Translations under genes and position numbers: made by a program | Notes under the pieces: generated by a model | Told to the model about the DNA's origin: nothing | Seen by the model: the letters and a program-made list of their open reading frames with translations, nothing else | Database searches by the model: none | Assembly (NCBI GenBank): GCA_012032575.1 | Contig: JAAUSP010000023.1 | Span: forward strand, 1-27,600 | Reading direction: 5' to 3' | DNA from: Anaerolineales bacterium | GTDB lineage: Bacteria > Chloroflexota > Anaerolineae > 4572-78 > J111 | Length of the DNA stretch: 27,600 nucleotides | Shown: positions 15,528 to 23,003 of the stretch, piece after piece | How positions within the stretch are numbered: position 1 is the first letter of the stretch | How the letters are laid out: each line of letters opens with the position of its first letter

Positions 15528-16957
15528 CCCTCCAAGCGCACCACATGCCCTTCACCCATCAAAACTGCCGCCAGATTTTTGTCCAGTTGGGCCAGTTCGG
15601 CCTCACGGTCTAGCAAGGGCTGAGTAAAAATGGCGGCAGGCCGTTGGGGCGAGGGTAAGCGTCGCCCTAAAACCAGAGACACAGCCAGCGGTTCTTTTCT
15701 CCCCTTTACTTGCACTAAACCCTGGTACTGAAGCTGATAACTCTTGGCCACGGTGTCGGCTACCCGTTGACTGACCAAAATCTGTCCCGGTTCGGCCTTA
15801 TTCATCAAACGAGCGGCCATATTGGTTTCATCACCCAACACCCCATAGGTTTGTCGCGTGGGGCTGCCGTACGCGCCGGTGCGCATCAGGCCCCGACTCA
15901 GGCCAATTTGCACCGGGCCAATAAAATCGAGTTCAACCGGCGGCGAGCGCAATTCCAGAGCCGCAGCCACAGCTCGGTCTGCTTCGTTAGCGTAAGTCAC
16001 TGGCGCACCAAAGGCGGCATAAAGATAACTGCCTTTGTCACCAACGGTCAATTGGATCAGGTATCCTTCGTATCGGGCCAGCGTGCGCTGCACCCACTGA
16101 ATATAGCGGTCCAGTTTCTGACCGGCAGCATCATCCTGATCGTAGTTGAGGCCGCCGAATTTTAAGAAGAGCGCCACCGCCGGGCGGATTTCGGCCAAAA
16201 ATTCATCTTGCCCACCGTGGAGTCGCTCAAAGATGGGGGGGAGCAGCCAGGGGCGGACCTGCTCCTCAGTTAATTGCTCCGCAGCCGTAACGGGAACTAA
16301 CGAGTCTGTAGGCAGCGGAGGAAAAAGAGTCAAACCCGTCACCACAGCAAAGCGGCCGGTCTCATCAGGTTGGCTGCGCCACTCGGCCACAACAAGGGCC
16401 TGTTCCAGTGGGGCAGCCGTTTCCGATGAAACAAGAACTTCTCCCCGGCGGGCCTGCTGTTCAGCCATCACCATCCGGTCAAGAGTCTGCCCAGCCAGGA
16501 CGTCAATGTATTGGATATAGGGATCGCCCACGCGGAAGCGCCGCGCTGGCCCGCTGGCTATGGCCGCTTTCATCCCCAGCGAGATGGTGTTGCCGGAAGG
16601 AGTTGTTATGCGCTCAAAGGCGGCCATCGCCTGTTGCATGCCTAACCCGCAGGCAATGGCGCGTAGCCCTTCATCATGGTCAAACCAGCAGGTGATGGCA
16701 TCGCCGCTAAAACCAATGATGCTGCCTCCGTAAAGGTGTGCCTGGTCAATCAGGGCACTATAAACAAGGTTCAGATTTTTGGTTAATTCGTCGGCCCCCC
16801 GGCGAGAGCCAAGCTCTTTAACCAGCGCCTCAGTTAACGGGGTAAAACCGGAGATATCGGCAAACAAGGCGGCGCCTTGCGTCCGGTCGGGCAGTTCTTC
16901 ACCCCTGGCTATAGCCCGGCGGCGATCTTGGGGAATATAAACAGTGCGCGCCCCCAT
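15362..16957 (-). CDS. Tandem class III adenylate cyclase (sAC-like), N-terminal part (frameshifted)
   Basis: Two class III nucleotidyl cyclase domains are present. C1 (about residues 28-200) carries both metal-binding aspartates, Asp34 (LFADISGFTPLTE) and Asp86 (GFSGDAITCWF). C2 (about 255-430) lacks them but has Lys308 (VGDKGSYLYAAFG) and the Asn379/Arg383 pair (GDETNMAARLM). The split of catalytic residues and the following AAA-TPR region match mammalian soluble adenylyl cyclase (ADCY10). ATP to cAMP is predicted. The frame is lost inside Walker A (GCRGVGK) at 15509-15512, where one A is missing from an A-run; sequence beyond that to 15362 is spurious. The start at 16957 is preferred over the GTG at 17026, which lacks a ribosome site. 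Confidence 0.88.
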   Translation of the reverse strand: MGARTVYIPQDRRRAIARGEELPDRTQGAALFADISGFTPLTEALVKELGSRRGADELTKNLNLVYSALIDQAHLYGGSIIGFSGDAITCWFDHDEGLRAIACGLGMQQAMAAFERITTPSGNTISLGMKAAIASGPARRFRVGDPYIQYIDVLAGQTLDRMVMAEQQARRGEVLVSSETAAPLEQALVVAEWRSQPDETGRFAVVTGLTLFPPLPTDSLVPVTAAEQLTEEQVRPWLLPPIFERLHGGQDEFLAEIRPAVALFLKFGGLNYDQDDAAGQKLDRYIQWVQRTLARYEGYLIQLTVGDKGSYLYAAFGAPVTYANEADRAVAAALELRSPPVELDFIGPVQIGLSRGLMRTGAYGSPTRQTYGVLGDETNMAARLMNKAEPGQILVSQRVADTVAKSYQLQYQGLVQVKGRKEPLAVSLVLGRRLPSPQRPAAIFTQPLLDREAELAQLDKNLAAVLMGEGHVVRLEGCRGVGKVTSRLYLSNAPLAWGSGWAWATAKAPARIRSIIPGGKYSEPCSNCPTR

Positions 16958-17047
16958 GCTTATTCGCTTTCCAACCTGGTCAAGATTTGAAACCTGGATG
17001 TGTTCTACTGCACAGACAACTTTCACTATAACTGTTATAATGAGGCG

Positions 17048-17070
17048 AACAACTACCGCAGTTGTTTTTT
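17048..17070 (+). terminator. Hairpin with T-tract in the cyclase/DUF3307 divergent region
   Basis: AACAACT, ACCGC, AGTTGTT is followed directly by more T residues (17048-17070). On the plus strand this has terminator form, yet no plus-strand gene lies upstream, so it may instead be an operator dyad between the two divergent genes or may end antisense transcripts from the cyclase gene. A 10-base palindrome, TCATTAATGA (17083-17092), lies beside it. Confidence 0.4.
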
Positions 17071-17140
17071 AACGATTAGTGCTCATTAATGATAGCATAA
17101 AAACCACAAAAATAATAGTAACCCCAAAGATTTACTCGGC

Positions 17141-17482
17141 ATGTTATTAACACCATTTGAACGCGGTTTAATTGCTCACCTGATTGCCGACTGGTTATTG
17201 CAAAATGACTGGATGGCCAATAATAAGCCTAACCTGAGACACCCGGCAGCCTGGACGCATGCGGCTATTCAAGCAGTCGCTTTAACCATAGCGCTTGGCT
17301 GGCAGGCAGGACTCGTGTTAGGATTGATCCATCTTTTAGTGGATACCCGCTGCCCCCTGGGCTACTGGCAACGCATGTTTAGACAGACCAGGAACGGACC
17401 TGCCACCTTGCATGTAGCTATTTGGGGCGACCAGGTTACTCACATTGCTATGATTGCGATGTGGGTTGCTCTCACTACTTGA
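17141..17482 (+). CDS. DUF3307 family membrane protein
   Basis: This small 113-residue protein matches the look of DUF3307 proteins: LIAHLIADWLLQNDWMANNKPNLRHPAAWTHAAIQAV near the start, then hydrophobic helices (ALTIALGWQAGLVLGLIHLLVD and HIAMIAMWVAL). At least two membrane segments are likely. The conserved His/Asp pattern (H..AD..LQ, and H..VD) suggests a metal or catalytic site, but no function is established for the family. There is no clear ribosome site before the ATG. It is divergent from the cyclase gene and stands alone. Confidence 0.75.
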   Translation: MLLTPFERGLIAHLIADWLLQNDWMANNKPNLRHPAAWTHAAIQAVALTIALGWQAGLVLGLIHLLVDTRCPLGYWQRMFRQTRNGPATLHVAIWGDQVTHIAMIAMWVALTT

Positions 17483-17788
17483 GGCTTTAACCAATACTCT
17501 GTGGTGCTTACATTTCGGCTATAGCCACCCTTCTCCTATCACCCCCACGACAATTAAACCCCACCGTCAGCGGCTTGCCTGATTTGAGGCAGTAAGCTAA
17601 AATCCAAAGGCGTTTTGTCCTTGATAAGGCCCTGAGGCAGCGTCAGACCGTAATCAGCCGGATAAACTGGTACGCCCAGCATGCGTAAGGATTTTATTTT
17701 TCTGACGCTCCCCAATCGAGACAAAACTACCTTCGATTGTAACCTTTAACCTGCCACATTCAACTTAATAAGCGAGGAGCCTCAAATA
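17483..17788. other. 306-base gap before transketolase
   Basis: There is no confident gene in this gap. Apart from the possible minus-strand remnant at 17554-17745, it holds the leader of the transketolase gene with GAGGAG at about 17773-17778, 10-11 bases before the ATG. Confidence 0.55.
17554..17682 (-). pseudogene. Possible gene remnant or small ORF (42 codons)
   Basis: On the minus strand, an ATG at 17682 opens a 42-codon reading frame (MLGVPVYPADYGLTLPQGL through QIRQAADGGV) ending in TAA at 17554. The same frame stays open upstream to about 17745 with protein-like sequence (VVLSRLGSVRKIKSLR), which suggests the tail of a longer lost gene. No family is recognised and no ribosome site is seen. 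Confidence 0.35.
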
Positions 17789-19804
17789 ATGACTGATTCT
17801 ATTCTCGATGAACTTTGTGTTAATACCATCCGTACCTTATCTATAGATGGAGTGCAAAAAGCCAACTCCGGACATCCAGGTATGCCGATGGGGATGGCCG
17901 ACGCCGCCTATGTGCTCTGGACGCAGTTTTTGCGCCATAACCCCGGCAACCCCGATTGGGCCGACCGGGACCGGTTTGTGTTGTCCGCCGGCCACGGCTC
18001 GATGCTGCTCTACAGCCTGCTTCACCTGACCGGCTATGATTTGCCGCTGGAGGAACTGAAGCAGTTTCGCCAATGGGGTAGCCTGACCCCCGGCCACCCC
18101 GAATACGGCTTGACTCCCGGCGTCGAAACGACCACCGGGCCATTGGGCCAGGGCTTTGCTACCGGCGTCGGCATGGCCATCGCCGAAGCTTTCCTGGCCG
18201 CCACCTTCAATCGCCCCGGCCATGAACTGATTAACCATTATACCTATGCCATTTGCAGTGACGGCGATCTGATGGAAGGCATTTCGCACGAAGCCGCCTC
18301 GATGGCCGGCCACATGAAACTGGGCAAACTGATCTATCTGTACGACGACAATCACATTTCCATTGACGGCAGCACCGACCTGGCCTACACCGAAGACCGG
18401 ATGAAGCGGTTCGAGGCGTATGGCTGGCATACCCAGCAGATTGACGGCCACGACCGCGCCGCCGTAGCCGAGGCTATCATGGCGGCCCAGGCCGTCACCG
18501 ACAAGCCTTCGATCATCGCCTGCCGCACCATCATCGGCTTTGGCAGCCCTAATCGCGCTAACACCGCCAAAGCGCATGGCGAGGCCCTCGGTGTGGAAGA
18601 GGTCAAGCTGACCAAGCAGGCTTTTGGTTGGGACCCCAACCAGGATTTTTATATCCCTGAAGAAGCCCTGGCCCAATTCCGCCGGGCCGTAGACCAGGGC
18701 CGCGACTCGGAAGCCGCATGGCGCGACAAACTGGAAGCCTACGCCCAGGCCTATCCCCAGGAAGCCGAGCAGTTTCGCCATGCCCTGTCGGGGCAGCTCC
18801 CCGAAGGTTGGGAAGAGGCGCTGCCCGTCTTCCCCGCCGATGCCAAAGGCATGGCTACCCGGGCCGCTTCGGGCCAGGTGCTCAATGCCCTGGCCCCAAT
18901 CATCCCCACGCTTATCGGCGGCTCGGCCGATTTGGCCCCCAGCAATAACACCTTCCTGAAAGGCTACCCGGTTTTTGCCAACGACAGCTTTGCCGGGCGC
19001 AACTTCCACTTCGGTGTGCGCGAGCTGGGCATGGCCGCGGCCCTCAACGGAATGGCGGTGCATGGCGGGGTGATCCCTTATGGCGCAACCTTTATGGTTT
19101 TTGCCGATTATGCCCGCCCGGCCATCCGGCTGGCGGCGTTGTCACATTTCCCCACCATCTTTGTCTTTACCCACGACAGCGTTGGTCTGGGCGAGGATGG
19201 CCCCACCCACCAGCCGGTTGAGCACCTGGCTTCTTTGCGGGTCATCCCCAATCTGATCGTCATCCGTCCTGCCGATGCCAACGAGACCGCCCAGGCCTGG
19301 AAAGTGGCCCTGGAAAAACGGGATGGCCCGGTGCTGCTGGCCCTAACCCGCCAGAATCTGCCCGTGTATGACCGCTCGCAGATGGGTGATGCCGCCGGTG
19401 TAGCTAAGGGCGCTTACGTTTTGCTGGATGCCGGCCGGGTGTACCCGGATGTCATCCTCATCGCCACCGGCTCGGAGGTGCAACTGGCTGTCGAAGCCCA
19501 TGCCAAGCTGGCCGAACAGGGGATTGCGGCGCGGGTGGTTAGCATGCCCAGTTGGGAACTGTTTGCCCAACAGTCTGAAGAGTACCGTGACTCGGTTCTG
19601 CCGCAAACGGTCAAAGCGCGGGTGGCCATCGAGGCCGCCGTGACAATGGGTTGGGAGCGCTGGGTTGGCCCGCAGGGAGCGATCATTGGGCTGGATCATT
19701 TCGGCGCATCCGCTCCATACAAAGCCCTCTACCAGCAGTTCGGCTTCACCACCGATAATGTTGTCTTGCGGGCGTTGCAGACTATTGATAAATCTAAAAG
19801 GTAA
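17789..19804 (+). CDS. tkt: Transketolase
   Basis: This is a full-length 671-residue transketolase, a thiamine-diphosphate enzyme that moves two-carbon units between ketose and aldose phosphates in the non-oxidative pentose phosphate (or Calvin) pathway. The N-terminal TPP domain has [25 protein letters not shown] and the metal/TPP motif [20 protein letters not shown]...LIYLYDDN. The pyrimidine domain shows [22 protein letters not shown] and [22 protein letters not shown]. The C-terminal domain ends in a [25 protein letters not shown] stretch. GAGGAG precedes the ATG. rpiA lies 84 bases downstream on the same strand, so the two sugar-phosphate genes probably form one unit. Confidence 0.97.
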   Translation: MTDSILDELCVNTIRTLSIDGVQKANSGHPGMPMGMADAAYVLWTQFLRHNPGNPDWADRDRFVLSAGHGSMLLYSLLHLTGYDLPLEELKQFRQWGSLTPGHPEYGLTPGVETTTGPLGQGFATGVGMAIAEAFLAATFNRPGHELINHYTYAICSDGDLMEGISHEAASMAGHMKLGKLIYLYDDNHISIDGSTDLAYTEDRMKRFEAYGWHTQQIDGHDRAAVAEAIMAAQAVTDKPSIIACRTIIGFGSPNRANTAKAHGEALGVEEVKLTKQAFGWDPNQDFYIPEEALAQFRRAVDQGRDSEAAWRDKLEAYAQAYPQEAEQFRHALSGQLPEGWEEALPVFPADAKGMATRAASGQVLNALAPIIPTLIGGSADLAPSNNTFLKGYPVFANDSFAGRNFHFGVRELGMAAALNGMAVHGGVIPYGATFMVFADYARPAIRLAALSHFPTIFVFTHDSVGLGEDGPTHQPVEHLASLRVIPNLIVIRPADANETAQAWKVALEKRDGPVLLALTRQNLPVYDRSQMGDAAGVAKGAYVLLDAGRVYPDVILIATGSEVQLAVEAHAKLAEQGIAARVVSMPSWELFAQQSEEYRDSVLPQTVKARVAIEAAVTMGWERWVGPQGAIIGLDHFGASAPYKALYQQFGFTTDNVVLRALQTIDKSKR

Positions 19805-19871
19805 CAGGGTAGCAAGGAAACACTTTTTGCGACCTCACCCCTTCGGGTGCGCCGAAGGGCCTGCTACCCTG
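19805..19871 (+). repeat. Nested hairpin between tkt and rpiA
   Basis: Outer arms CAGGGTAGCA (19805-19814) and TGCTACCCTG (19862-19871) are perfectly complementary. Inside them is a second perfect stem, CCCTTCGG (19839-19846) with CCGAAGGG (19852-19859). The element begins on the base after the tkt stop and ends 17 bases before the rpiA start. It could attenuate transcription or stabilise the upstream message, or be a REP-type repeat. Confidence 0.7.
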
Positions 19872-19888
19872 CTACTTTGGGTGATATT

Positions 19889-20575
19889 ATGTCCATCGAA
19901 GACCTCAAAAAGCAAGCCGCCGAGAGGGCGGTCGAACAGGTGCGCAGCGGGATGGTGCTGGGGTTGGGAACCGGTTCCAGCGCCAAATATGCCACCATGA
20001 AAATTGGCGAGTTGTGGCAGGCTGGCGAATTGACGGATATTGTCGGCATACCCACCTCGCAAGGTACGGTGGCGCTGGCAAAAACGTACAACCTCCCCCT
20101 CGTCACCCTCGACGAGTACCCCGCTGTTGATTTGGCGATTGACGGCGCTGACGAGATTGACCCTGACCTGAATCTGATCAAGGGGCTGGGCGGCGCTTTG
20201 CTGCGTGAAAAAATGATCGAATCGGTGACTACAAAATTCATTGTGGTGGCTGATGGCAGCAAAGTAGTGCAGAAATTGGGCACTCGCGCCCCGGTTCCGG
20301 TTGAGGTGGTTCAGTTCTGCTGGAAATCTACCGCCCGCTGGCTGGAAGGTTTAGGCTGCAACCCTGTCCTTCGCAATAACGAAGCTCAGCCCTATATCAC
20401 CGATAACGGCAATTACATCCTCGACTGCCACTTTCCCCAGGGCATTGATCACCCCACCGAACTGGCCGCCACGCTCAAAAATCGCCCCGGTGTAGTGGAG
20501 CACGGCCTCTTTTTAGGCATGGCCAGTGAAGCCATTGTGGCGAGTGCTGACGAAATCATGGTGATGAGCCGTTAA
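19889..20575 (+). CDS. rpiA: Ribose-5-phosphate isomerase A
   Basis: This 228-residue enzyme interconverts ribose-5-phosphate and ribulose-5-phosphate. Family landmarks are the phosphate-binding loop GLGTGSSAKYA, PTSQGTVALAK, the catalytic DGADEIDPDLNLIKGLGGALLREK (Asp and Glu of DGADE), and VVADGSKVVQKLG. PVPVEVVQF and ITDNGNYILDCHF follow. The ATG at 19889 (MSIEDLKKQAAERAVEQV) is the start. An upstream in-frame ATG would add 14 residues from the hairpin region and has no ribosome site, whereas GGGTGA precedes 19889. It follows tkt and completes a pentose-phosphate pair. Confidence 0.96.
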   Translation: MSIEDLKKQAAERAVEQVRSGMVLGLGTGSSAKYATMKIGELWQAGELTDIVGIPTSQGTVALAKTYNLPLVTLDEYPAVDLAIDGADEIDPDLNLIKGLGGALLREKMIESVTTKFIVVADGSKVVQKLGTRAPVPVEVVQFCWKSTARWLEGLGCNPVLRNNEAQPYITDNGNYILDCHFPQGIDHPTELAATLKNRPGVVEHGLFLGMASEAIVASADEIMVMSR

Positions 20576-20580
20576 ATATT

Positions 20581-20643
20581 ATCCGCAGATTACACAGCCA
20601 AGTTTCGCCTTCTCAAAAAAACAAATCTGCGTAATCTGCGGAT
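20581..20643. repeat. Inverted repeat downstream of rpiA (terminator or dispersed repeat)
   Basis: ATCCGCAGATTACACAG (20581-20597) pairs with CTGCGTAATCTGCGGAT (20627-20643) at 16 of 17 positions across a 29-base loop. It starts 5 bases after the rpiA stop. There is no T-tract, and the long loop and conserved arms favour a dispersed repeat that may also act as a transcript 3' end. Confidence 0.65.
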
Positions 20644-20654
20644 ATTTGCTAATC

Positions 20655-20683
20655 TTGAACTTTTCATTCAATCTCAGTATACT
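20655..20683 (+). promoter_or_regulatory. Sigma70-like promoter of moeA
   Basis: TTGAAC (20655-20660) and TATACT (20678-20683) are separated by 17 bases. The predicted start is near 20690, about 33 bases before the moeA ATG and inside a dyad at 20685-20716. Confidence 0.55.
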
Positions 20684-20684
20684 A

Positions 20685-20716
20685 ACCTCTAGTTAAACTC
20701 AAACTTAACCAGAGGT
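20685..20716 (+). promoter_or_regulatory. Dyad overlapping the moeA transcription start and ribosome site
   Basis: ACCTCTAGTTAA (20685-20696) and TTAACCAGAGGT (20705-20716) form a 12-base inverted repeat with one mismatch and an 8-base loop. The right arm contains the moeA Shine-Dalgarno sequence AGAGG (20711-20715). As DNA it could be an operator at +1; as RNA it could hide the ribosome site. Confidence 0.5.
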
Positions 20717-20722
20717 ATTTTT

Positions 20723-21955
20723 ATGCCCGAATCCCCTTATCCTATGATCCTGGTCGAAGAAGCGCTGGCCCTCATCGAGCGAGAAGTTCGACCGTTGGTC
20801 CCTGTGAGCATGTCATTTATTGATGCGTTGGGCCTGGTGCTGGCCGAAGATGTGCTGGCGGCTGAACCGATGCCGCCCTTTGCTGCCGCCAGCGTAGATG
20901 GCTTTGCCGTTATTGCCGCCGATGGCCCTGGCCCGCGCCGGATTATCGGCGATCAGATGGCCGGGTATGTGGCCGGCCTGAACGTGGAGCCGGGAACCGC
21001 CGCCCGTGTGACGACGGGCGCGCCTGTTCCACCCGGCGCAGATACTATGATCATGATCGAGCAGACGGCCGAGCAGAACGGGCAGGTTAATATTTTAACC
21101 GACGATCTCCAGCCAGGTGCCAATATTCGCCCGATTGGACAGGATATTGAAATCGGCCAGGTGGTGCTGCCGCAGGGAACGGTTTTAGGCCCGGCGGAAT
21201 TGGGTTTGCTGGGCACGGTCGGCAAGACCCAGGTTACCGTTTACCCGCGCCCCAAAGTGGCGGTTATGTCCACCGGCGATGAGATTGTGGAACCGCACTT
21301 GCCGCCTGAGTTGGGCCAGATTCGGGATGCTAACCGTTTCACGTTGATGAGTGCTGTCCGTCAGGCCGGGGCCGAACCGATTGATTTGGGCATTGTGCGC
21401 GATAAAGCCAACAGCTTGCAAGACACCATCGAGCGCGGCCTGGCCGAAGCGGACGCCCTGCTGACCTCCGGCGGGGTTTCGATGGGCCAGCTTGATTTGG
21501 TCAAACCTTACCTGGCTTCGCGGGGGGTGATCCATTTTGGCCGGGTCAATACCAAGCCGGGCAAACCTGTCACCTTTGCTACGGTTGAAGGCAAACCCTG
21601 TTTTGCCATGCCCGGTTTTCCGGTCAGCGCCCTGGTCAGTTTTGAAATTTTTGCCCGGCCCGCCCTGCTGAAAATGGCCGGTCACAGCCGCATTTATCGC
21701 CCCCGCGAGCAGGCTGTTCTGGCTCATGGGTTCAGTCACACTGCCGCCCGCACCGAATTCCAGCGGGTGGTGCTGACCCGCCGGCCCGATGGTTGCCTGG
21801 TCGCCTCGTCCACCGGTTTTCAGGGGTCGGGCCGGTTGTTATCTATGGTCGGAGCCAATGGATTGGTGATTCTGCCGCACGGCCAGGGTGATTTTGCCGC
21901 CGGGACCACCATCGAAGCGCTGGTGCTTGGCCCGGTAGAGGCGGCTGCGTTATGA
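20723..21955 (+). CDS. moeA: Molybdopterin molybdenumtransferase MoeA
   Basis: This 410-residue MoeA inserts molybdate into adenylylated molybdopterin in the last step of molybdenum-cofactor synthesis. Family motifs are [71 protein letters not shown] and [31 protein letters not shown]. The C-terminal beta-barrel domain IV ([24 protein letters not shown]) is complete. AGAGG lies 7 bases before the ATG. Its stop overlaps the start of the ADP-ribosylglycohydrolase gene (ATGA). No other Mo-cofactor genes are in the window, so it probably serves molybdoenzymes encoded elsewhere. Confidence 0.96.
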   Translation: MPESPYPMILVEEALALIEREVRPLVPVSMSFIDALGLVLAEDVLAAEPMPPFAAASVDGFAVIAADGPGPRRIIGDQMAGYVAGLNVEPGTAARVTTGAPVPPGADTMIMIEQTAEQNGQVNILTDDLQPGANIRPIGQDIEIGQVVLPQGTVLGPAELGLLGTVGKTQVTVYPRPKVAVMSTGDEIVEPHLPPELGQIRDANRFTLMSAVRQAGAEPIDLGIVRDKANSLQDTIERGLAEADALLTSGGVSMGQLDLVKPYLASRGVIHFGRVNTKPGKPVTFATVEGKPCFAMPGFPVSALVSFEIFARPALLKMAGHSRIYRPREQAVLAHGFSHTAARTEFQRVVLTRRPDGCLVASSTGFQGSGRLLSMVGANGLVILPHGQGDFAAGTTIEALVLGPVEAAAL

Positions 21956-22893
21956 CCGAGATCAGCCGGCTGGAGCGTTATCGCGGGGCGTTGTTGGGGT
22001 TGGCTGCCGGTGATGCGGTGGGGACCAGCCTGGAATTCAGACCGCCCGGTTCATTCAGCCCTATTGACGATATGGTAGGCGGCGGACCTTTTCACTTGTT
22101 ACCCGGCCAATGGACCGACGATACCTCGATGGCCTTATGCCTGGCTGAGAGTTTGATCGAAAAGCAGGGGTTCGACCCGCTTGACCAGTTGCAGCGTTAT
22201 GCCCGCTGGTATCACGAAGGCTATCTGAGCAGCACCGGCCATTGTTTTGATATTGGCAACACCGTCCGGCGGGCGCTGCATCTGTTTGAGCAAACCGGCC
22301 AGCCTTTTGCTGGCTCGACCGATCCTTCGGCGGCAGGTAATGGTTCGATTATGCGTTTAGCGCCGGTTCCGCTGTATTACGCCGCGAATCCCCAGAAAGC
22401 CATTGAAATGTCCGGGCAGAGTTCGCGGACTACGCACGGGGCGGTTGAAACGGTGGATGCCTGCCGCTATTTGGGCGCGTTGATTGTGGGCGCGGTGAGG
22501 GGCGCGAGTAAACTGGAACTGCTGGCCGAACATTTTTGCCCCGTTCCTCACTATTGGCAGGAGTACCCTTTAACCCCGGCCATTGACGAAATTGCCGCCG
22601 GTTCGTTTAAAGGACGCCATCCGCCTGAAATCCGGGGGACCGGCTATGTCGTCAAGTCGCTGGAAGCAGCGCTGTGGGCTTTTTATCACAGCCGTTCGTA
22701 TCGCGAGGGCTGTCTGCTGGCGGTCAACCTGGGCGACGATGCCGATACAACCGGGGCCATTTACGGGCAATTGGCTGGCGCTTTTTATGGCGAAGCCGGT
22801 ATTCCGGCGGCCTGGCGCACCCAACTGATTCAAGCTGATTTGATTACTCGCTTCGCACAGCAGCTTTATCAACTGGCCGAAGGGCAGGGCTGA
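21952..22893 (+). CDS. ADP-ribosylglycohydrolase family protein
   Basis: This 313-residue all-helical, di-magnesium-dependent hydrolase removes ADP-ribose from proteins or small molecules; the family includes DraG and ARH3. Metal-binding motifs are [14 protein letters not shown] near the start, TDDT at residues 55-58 ([11 protein letters not shown]), and [20 protein letters not shown] at about 261-280. GNTVRRAL and [17 protein letters not shown] are also typical. It starts within the moeA stop (4-base overlap), so translational coupling is likely. No partner ADP-ribosyltransferase is seen here. DraG-type nitrogenase control cannot be assumed, because no nif genes are visible. The substrate is unknown. 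Confidence 0.93.
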   Translation: MTEISRLERYRGALLGLAAGDAVGTSLEFRPPGSFSPIDDMVGGGPFHLLPGQWTDDTSMALCLAESLIEKQGFDPLDQLQRYARWYHEGYLSSTGHCFDIGNTVRRALHLFEQTGQPFAGSTDPSAAGNGSIMRLAPVPLYYAANPQKAIEMSGQSSRTTHGAVETVDACRYLGALIVGAVRGASKLELLAEHFCPVPHYWQEYPLTPAIDEIAAGSFKGRHPPEIRGTGYVVKSLEAALWAFYHSRSYREGCLLAVNLGDDADTTGAIYGQLAGAFYGEAGIPAAWRTQLIQADLITRFAQQLYQLAEGQG

Positions 22894-22920
22894 GAGCAAG
22901 TAAAAAGTCAGGCTAAATGG

Positions 22921-22957
22921 GTGACGAATGTCACCTTGATAGAAAGACATTTGTCAC
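22921..22957 (+). promoter_or_regulatory. CRP-like operator pair upstream of hemA
   Basis: GTGACGAATGTCAC (22921-22934) is a perfect GTGA-N6-TCAC site, the core read by Crp-type regulators with an RExVxR helix. A second related box, AAGACATTTGTCAC (22944-22957), keeps one half-site and lies 23 bases away. The first site abuts a TTGATA hexamer. Confidence 0.5.
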
Positions 22958-22986
22958 TTATAAATTTAACCCGAAAAATTTATAAT
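22936..22986 (+). promoter_or_regulatory. hemA promoter region
   Basis: TTGATA (22936-22941) and TATAAA (22959-22964) are separated by exactly 17 bases. A second good -10 hexamer, TATAAT (22981-22986), lies further down without a clear -35 box, as is common for activator-dependent promoters. The CRP-like sites would sit near -43 of the first promoter, or near -65 and -42 of the second. Confidence 0.5.
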
Positions 22987-23003
22987 AGCGGTACCGTTAC
23001 TCT

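Noticed and set aside
17837..19063. 408-codon minus-strand frame opposite transketolase
   Set aside because: It is antisense to a highly conserved transketolase; the long opening is due to the codon composition of tkt.
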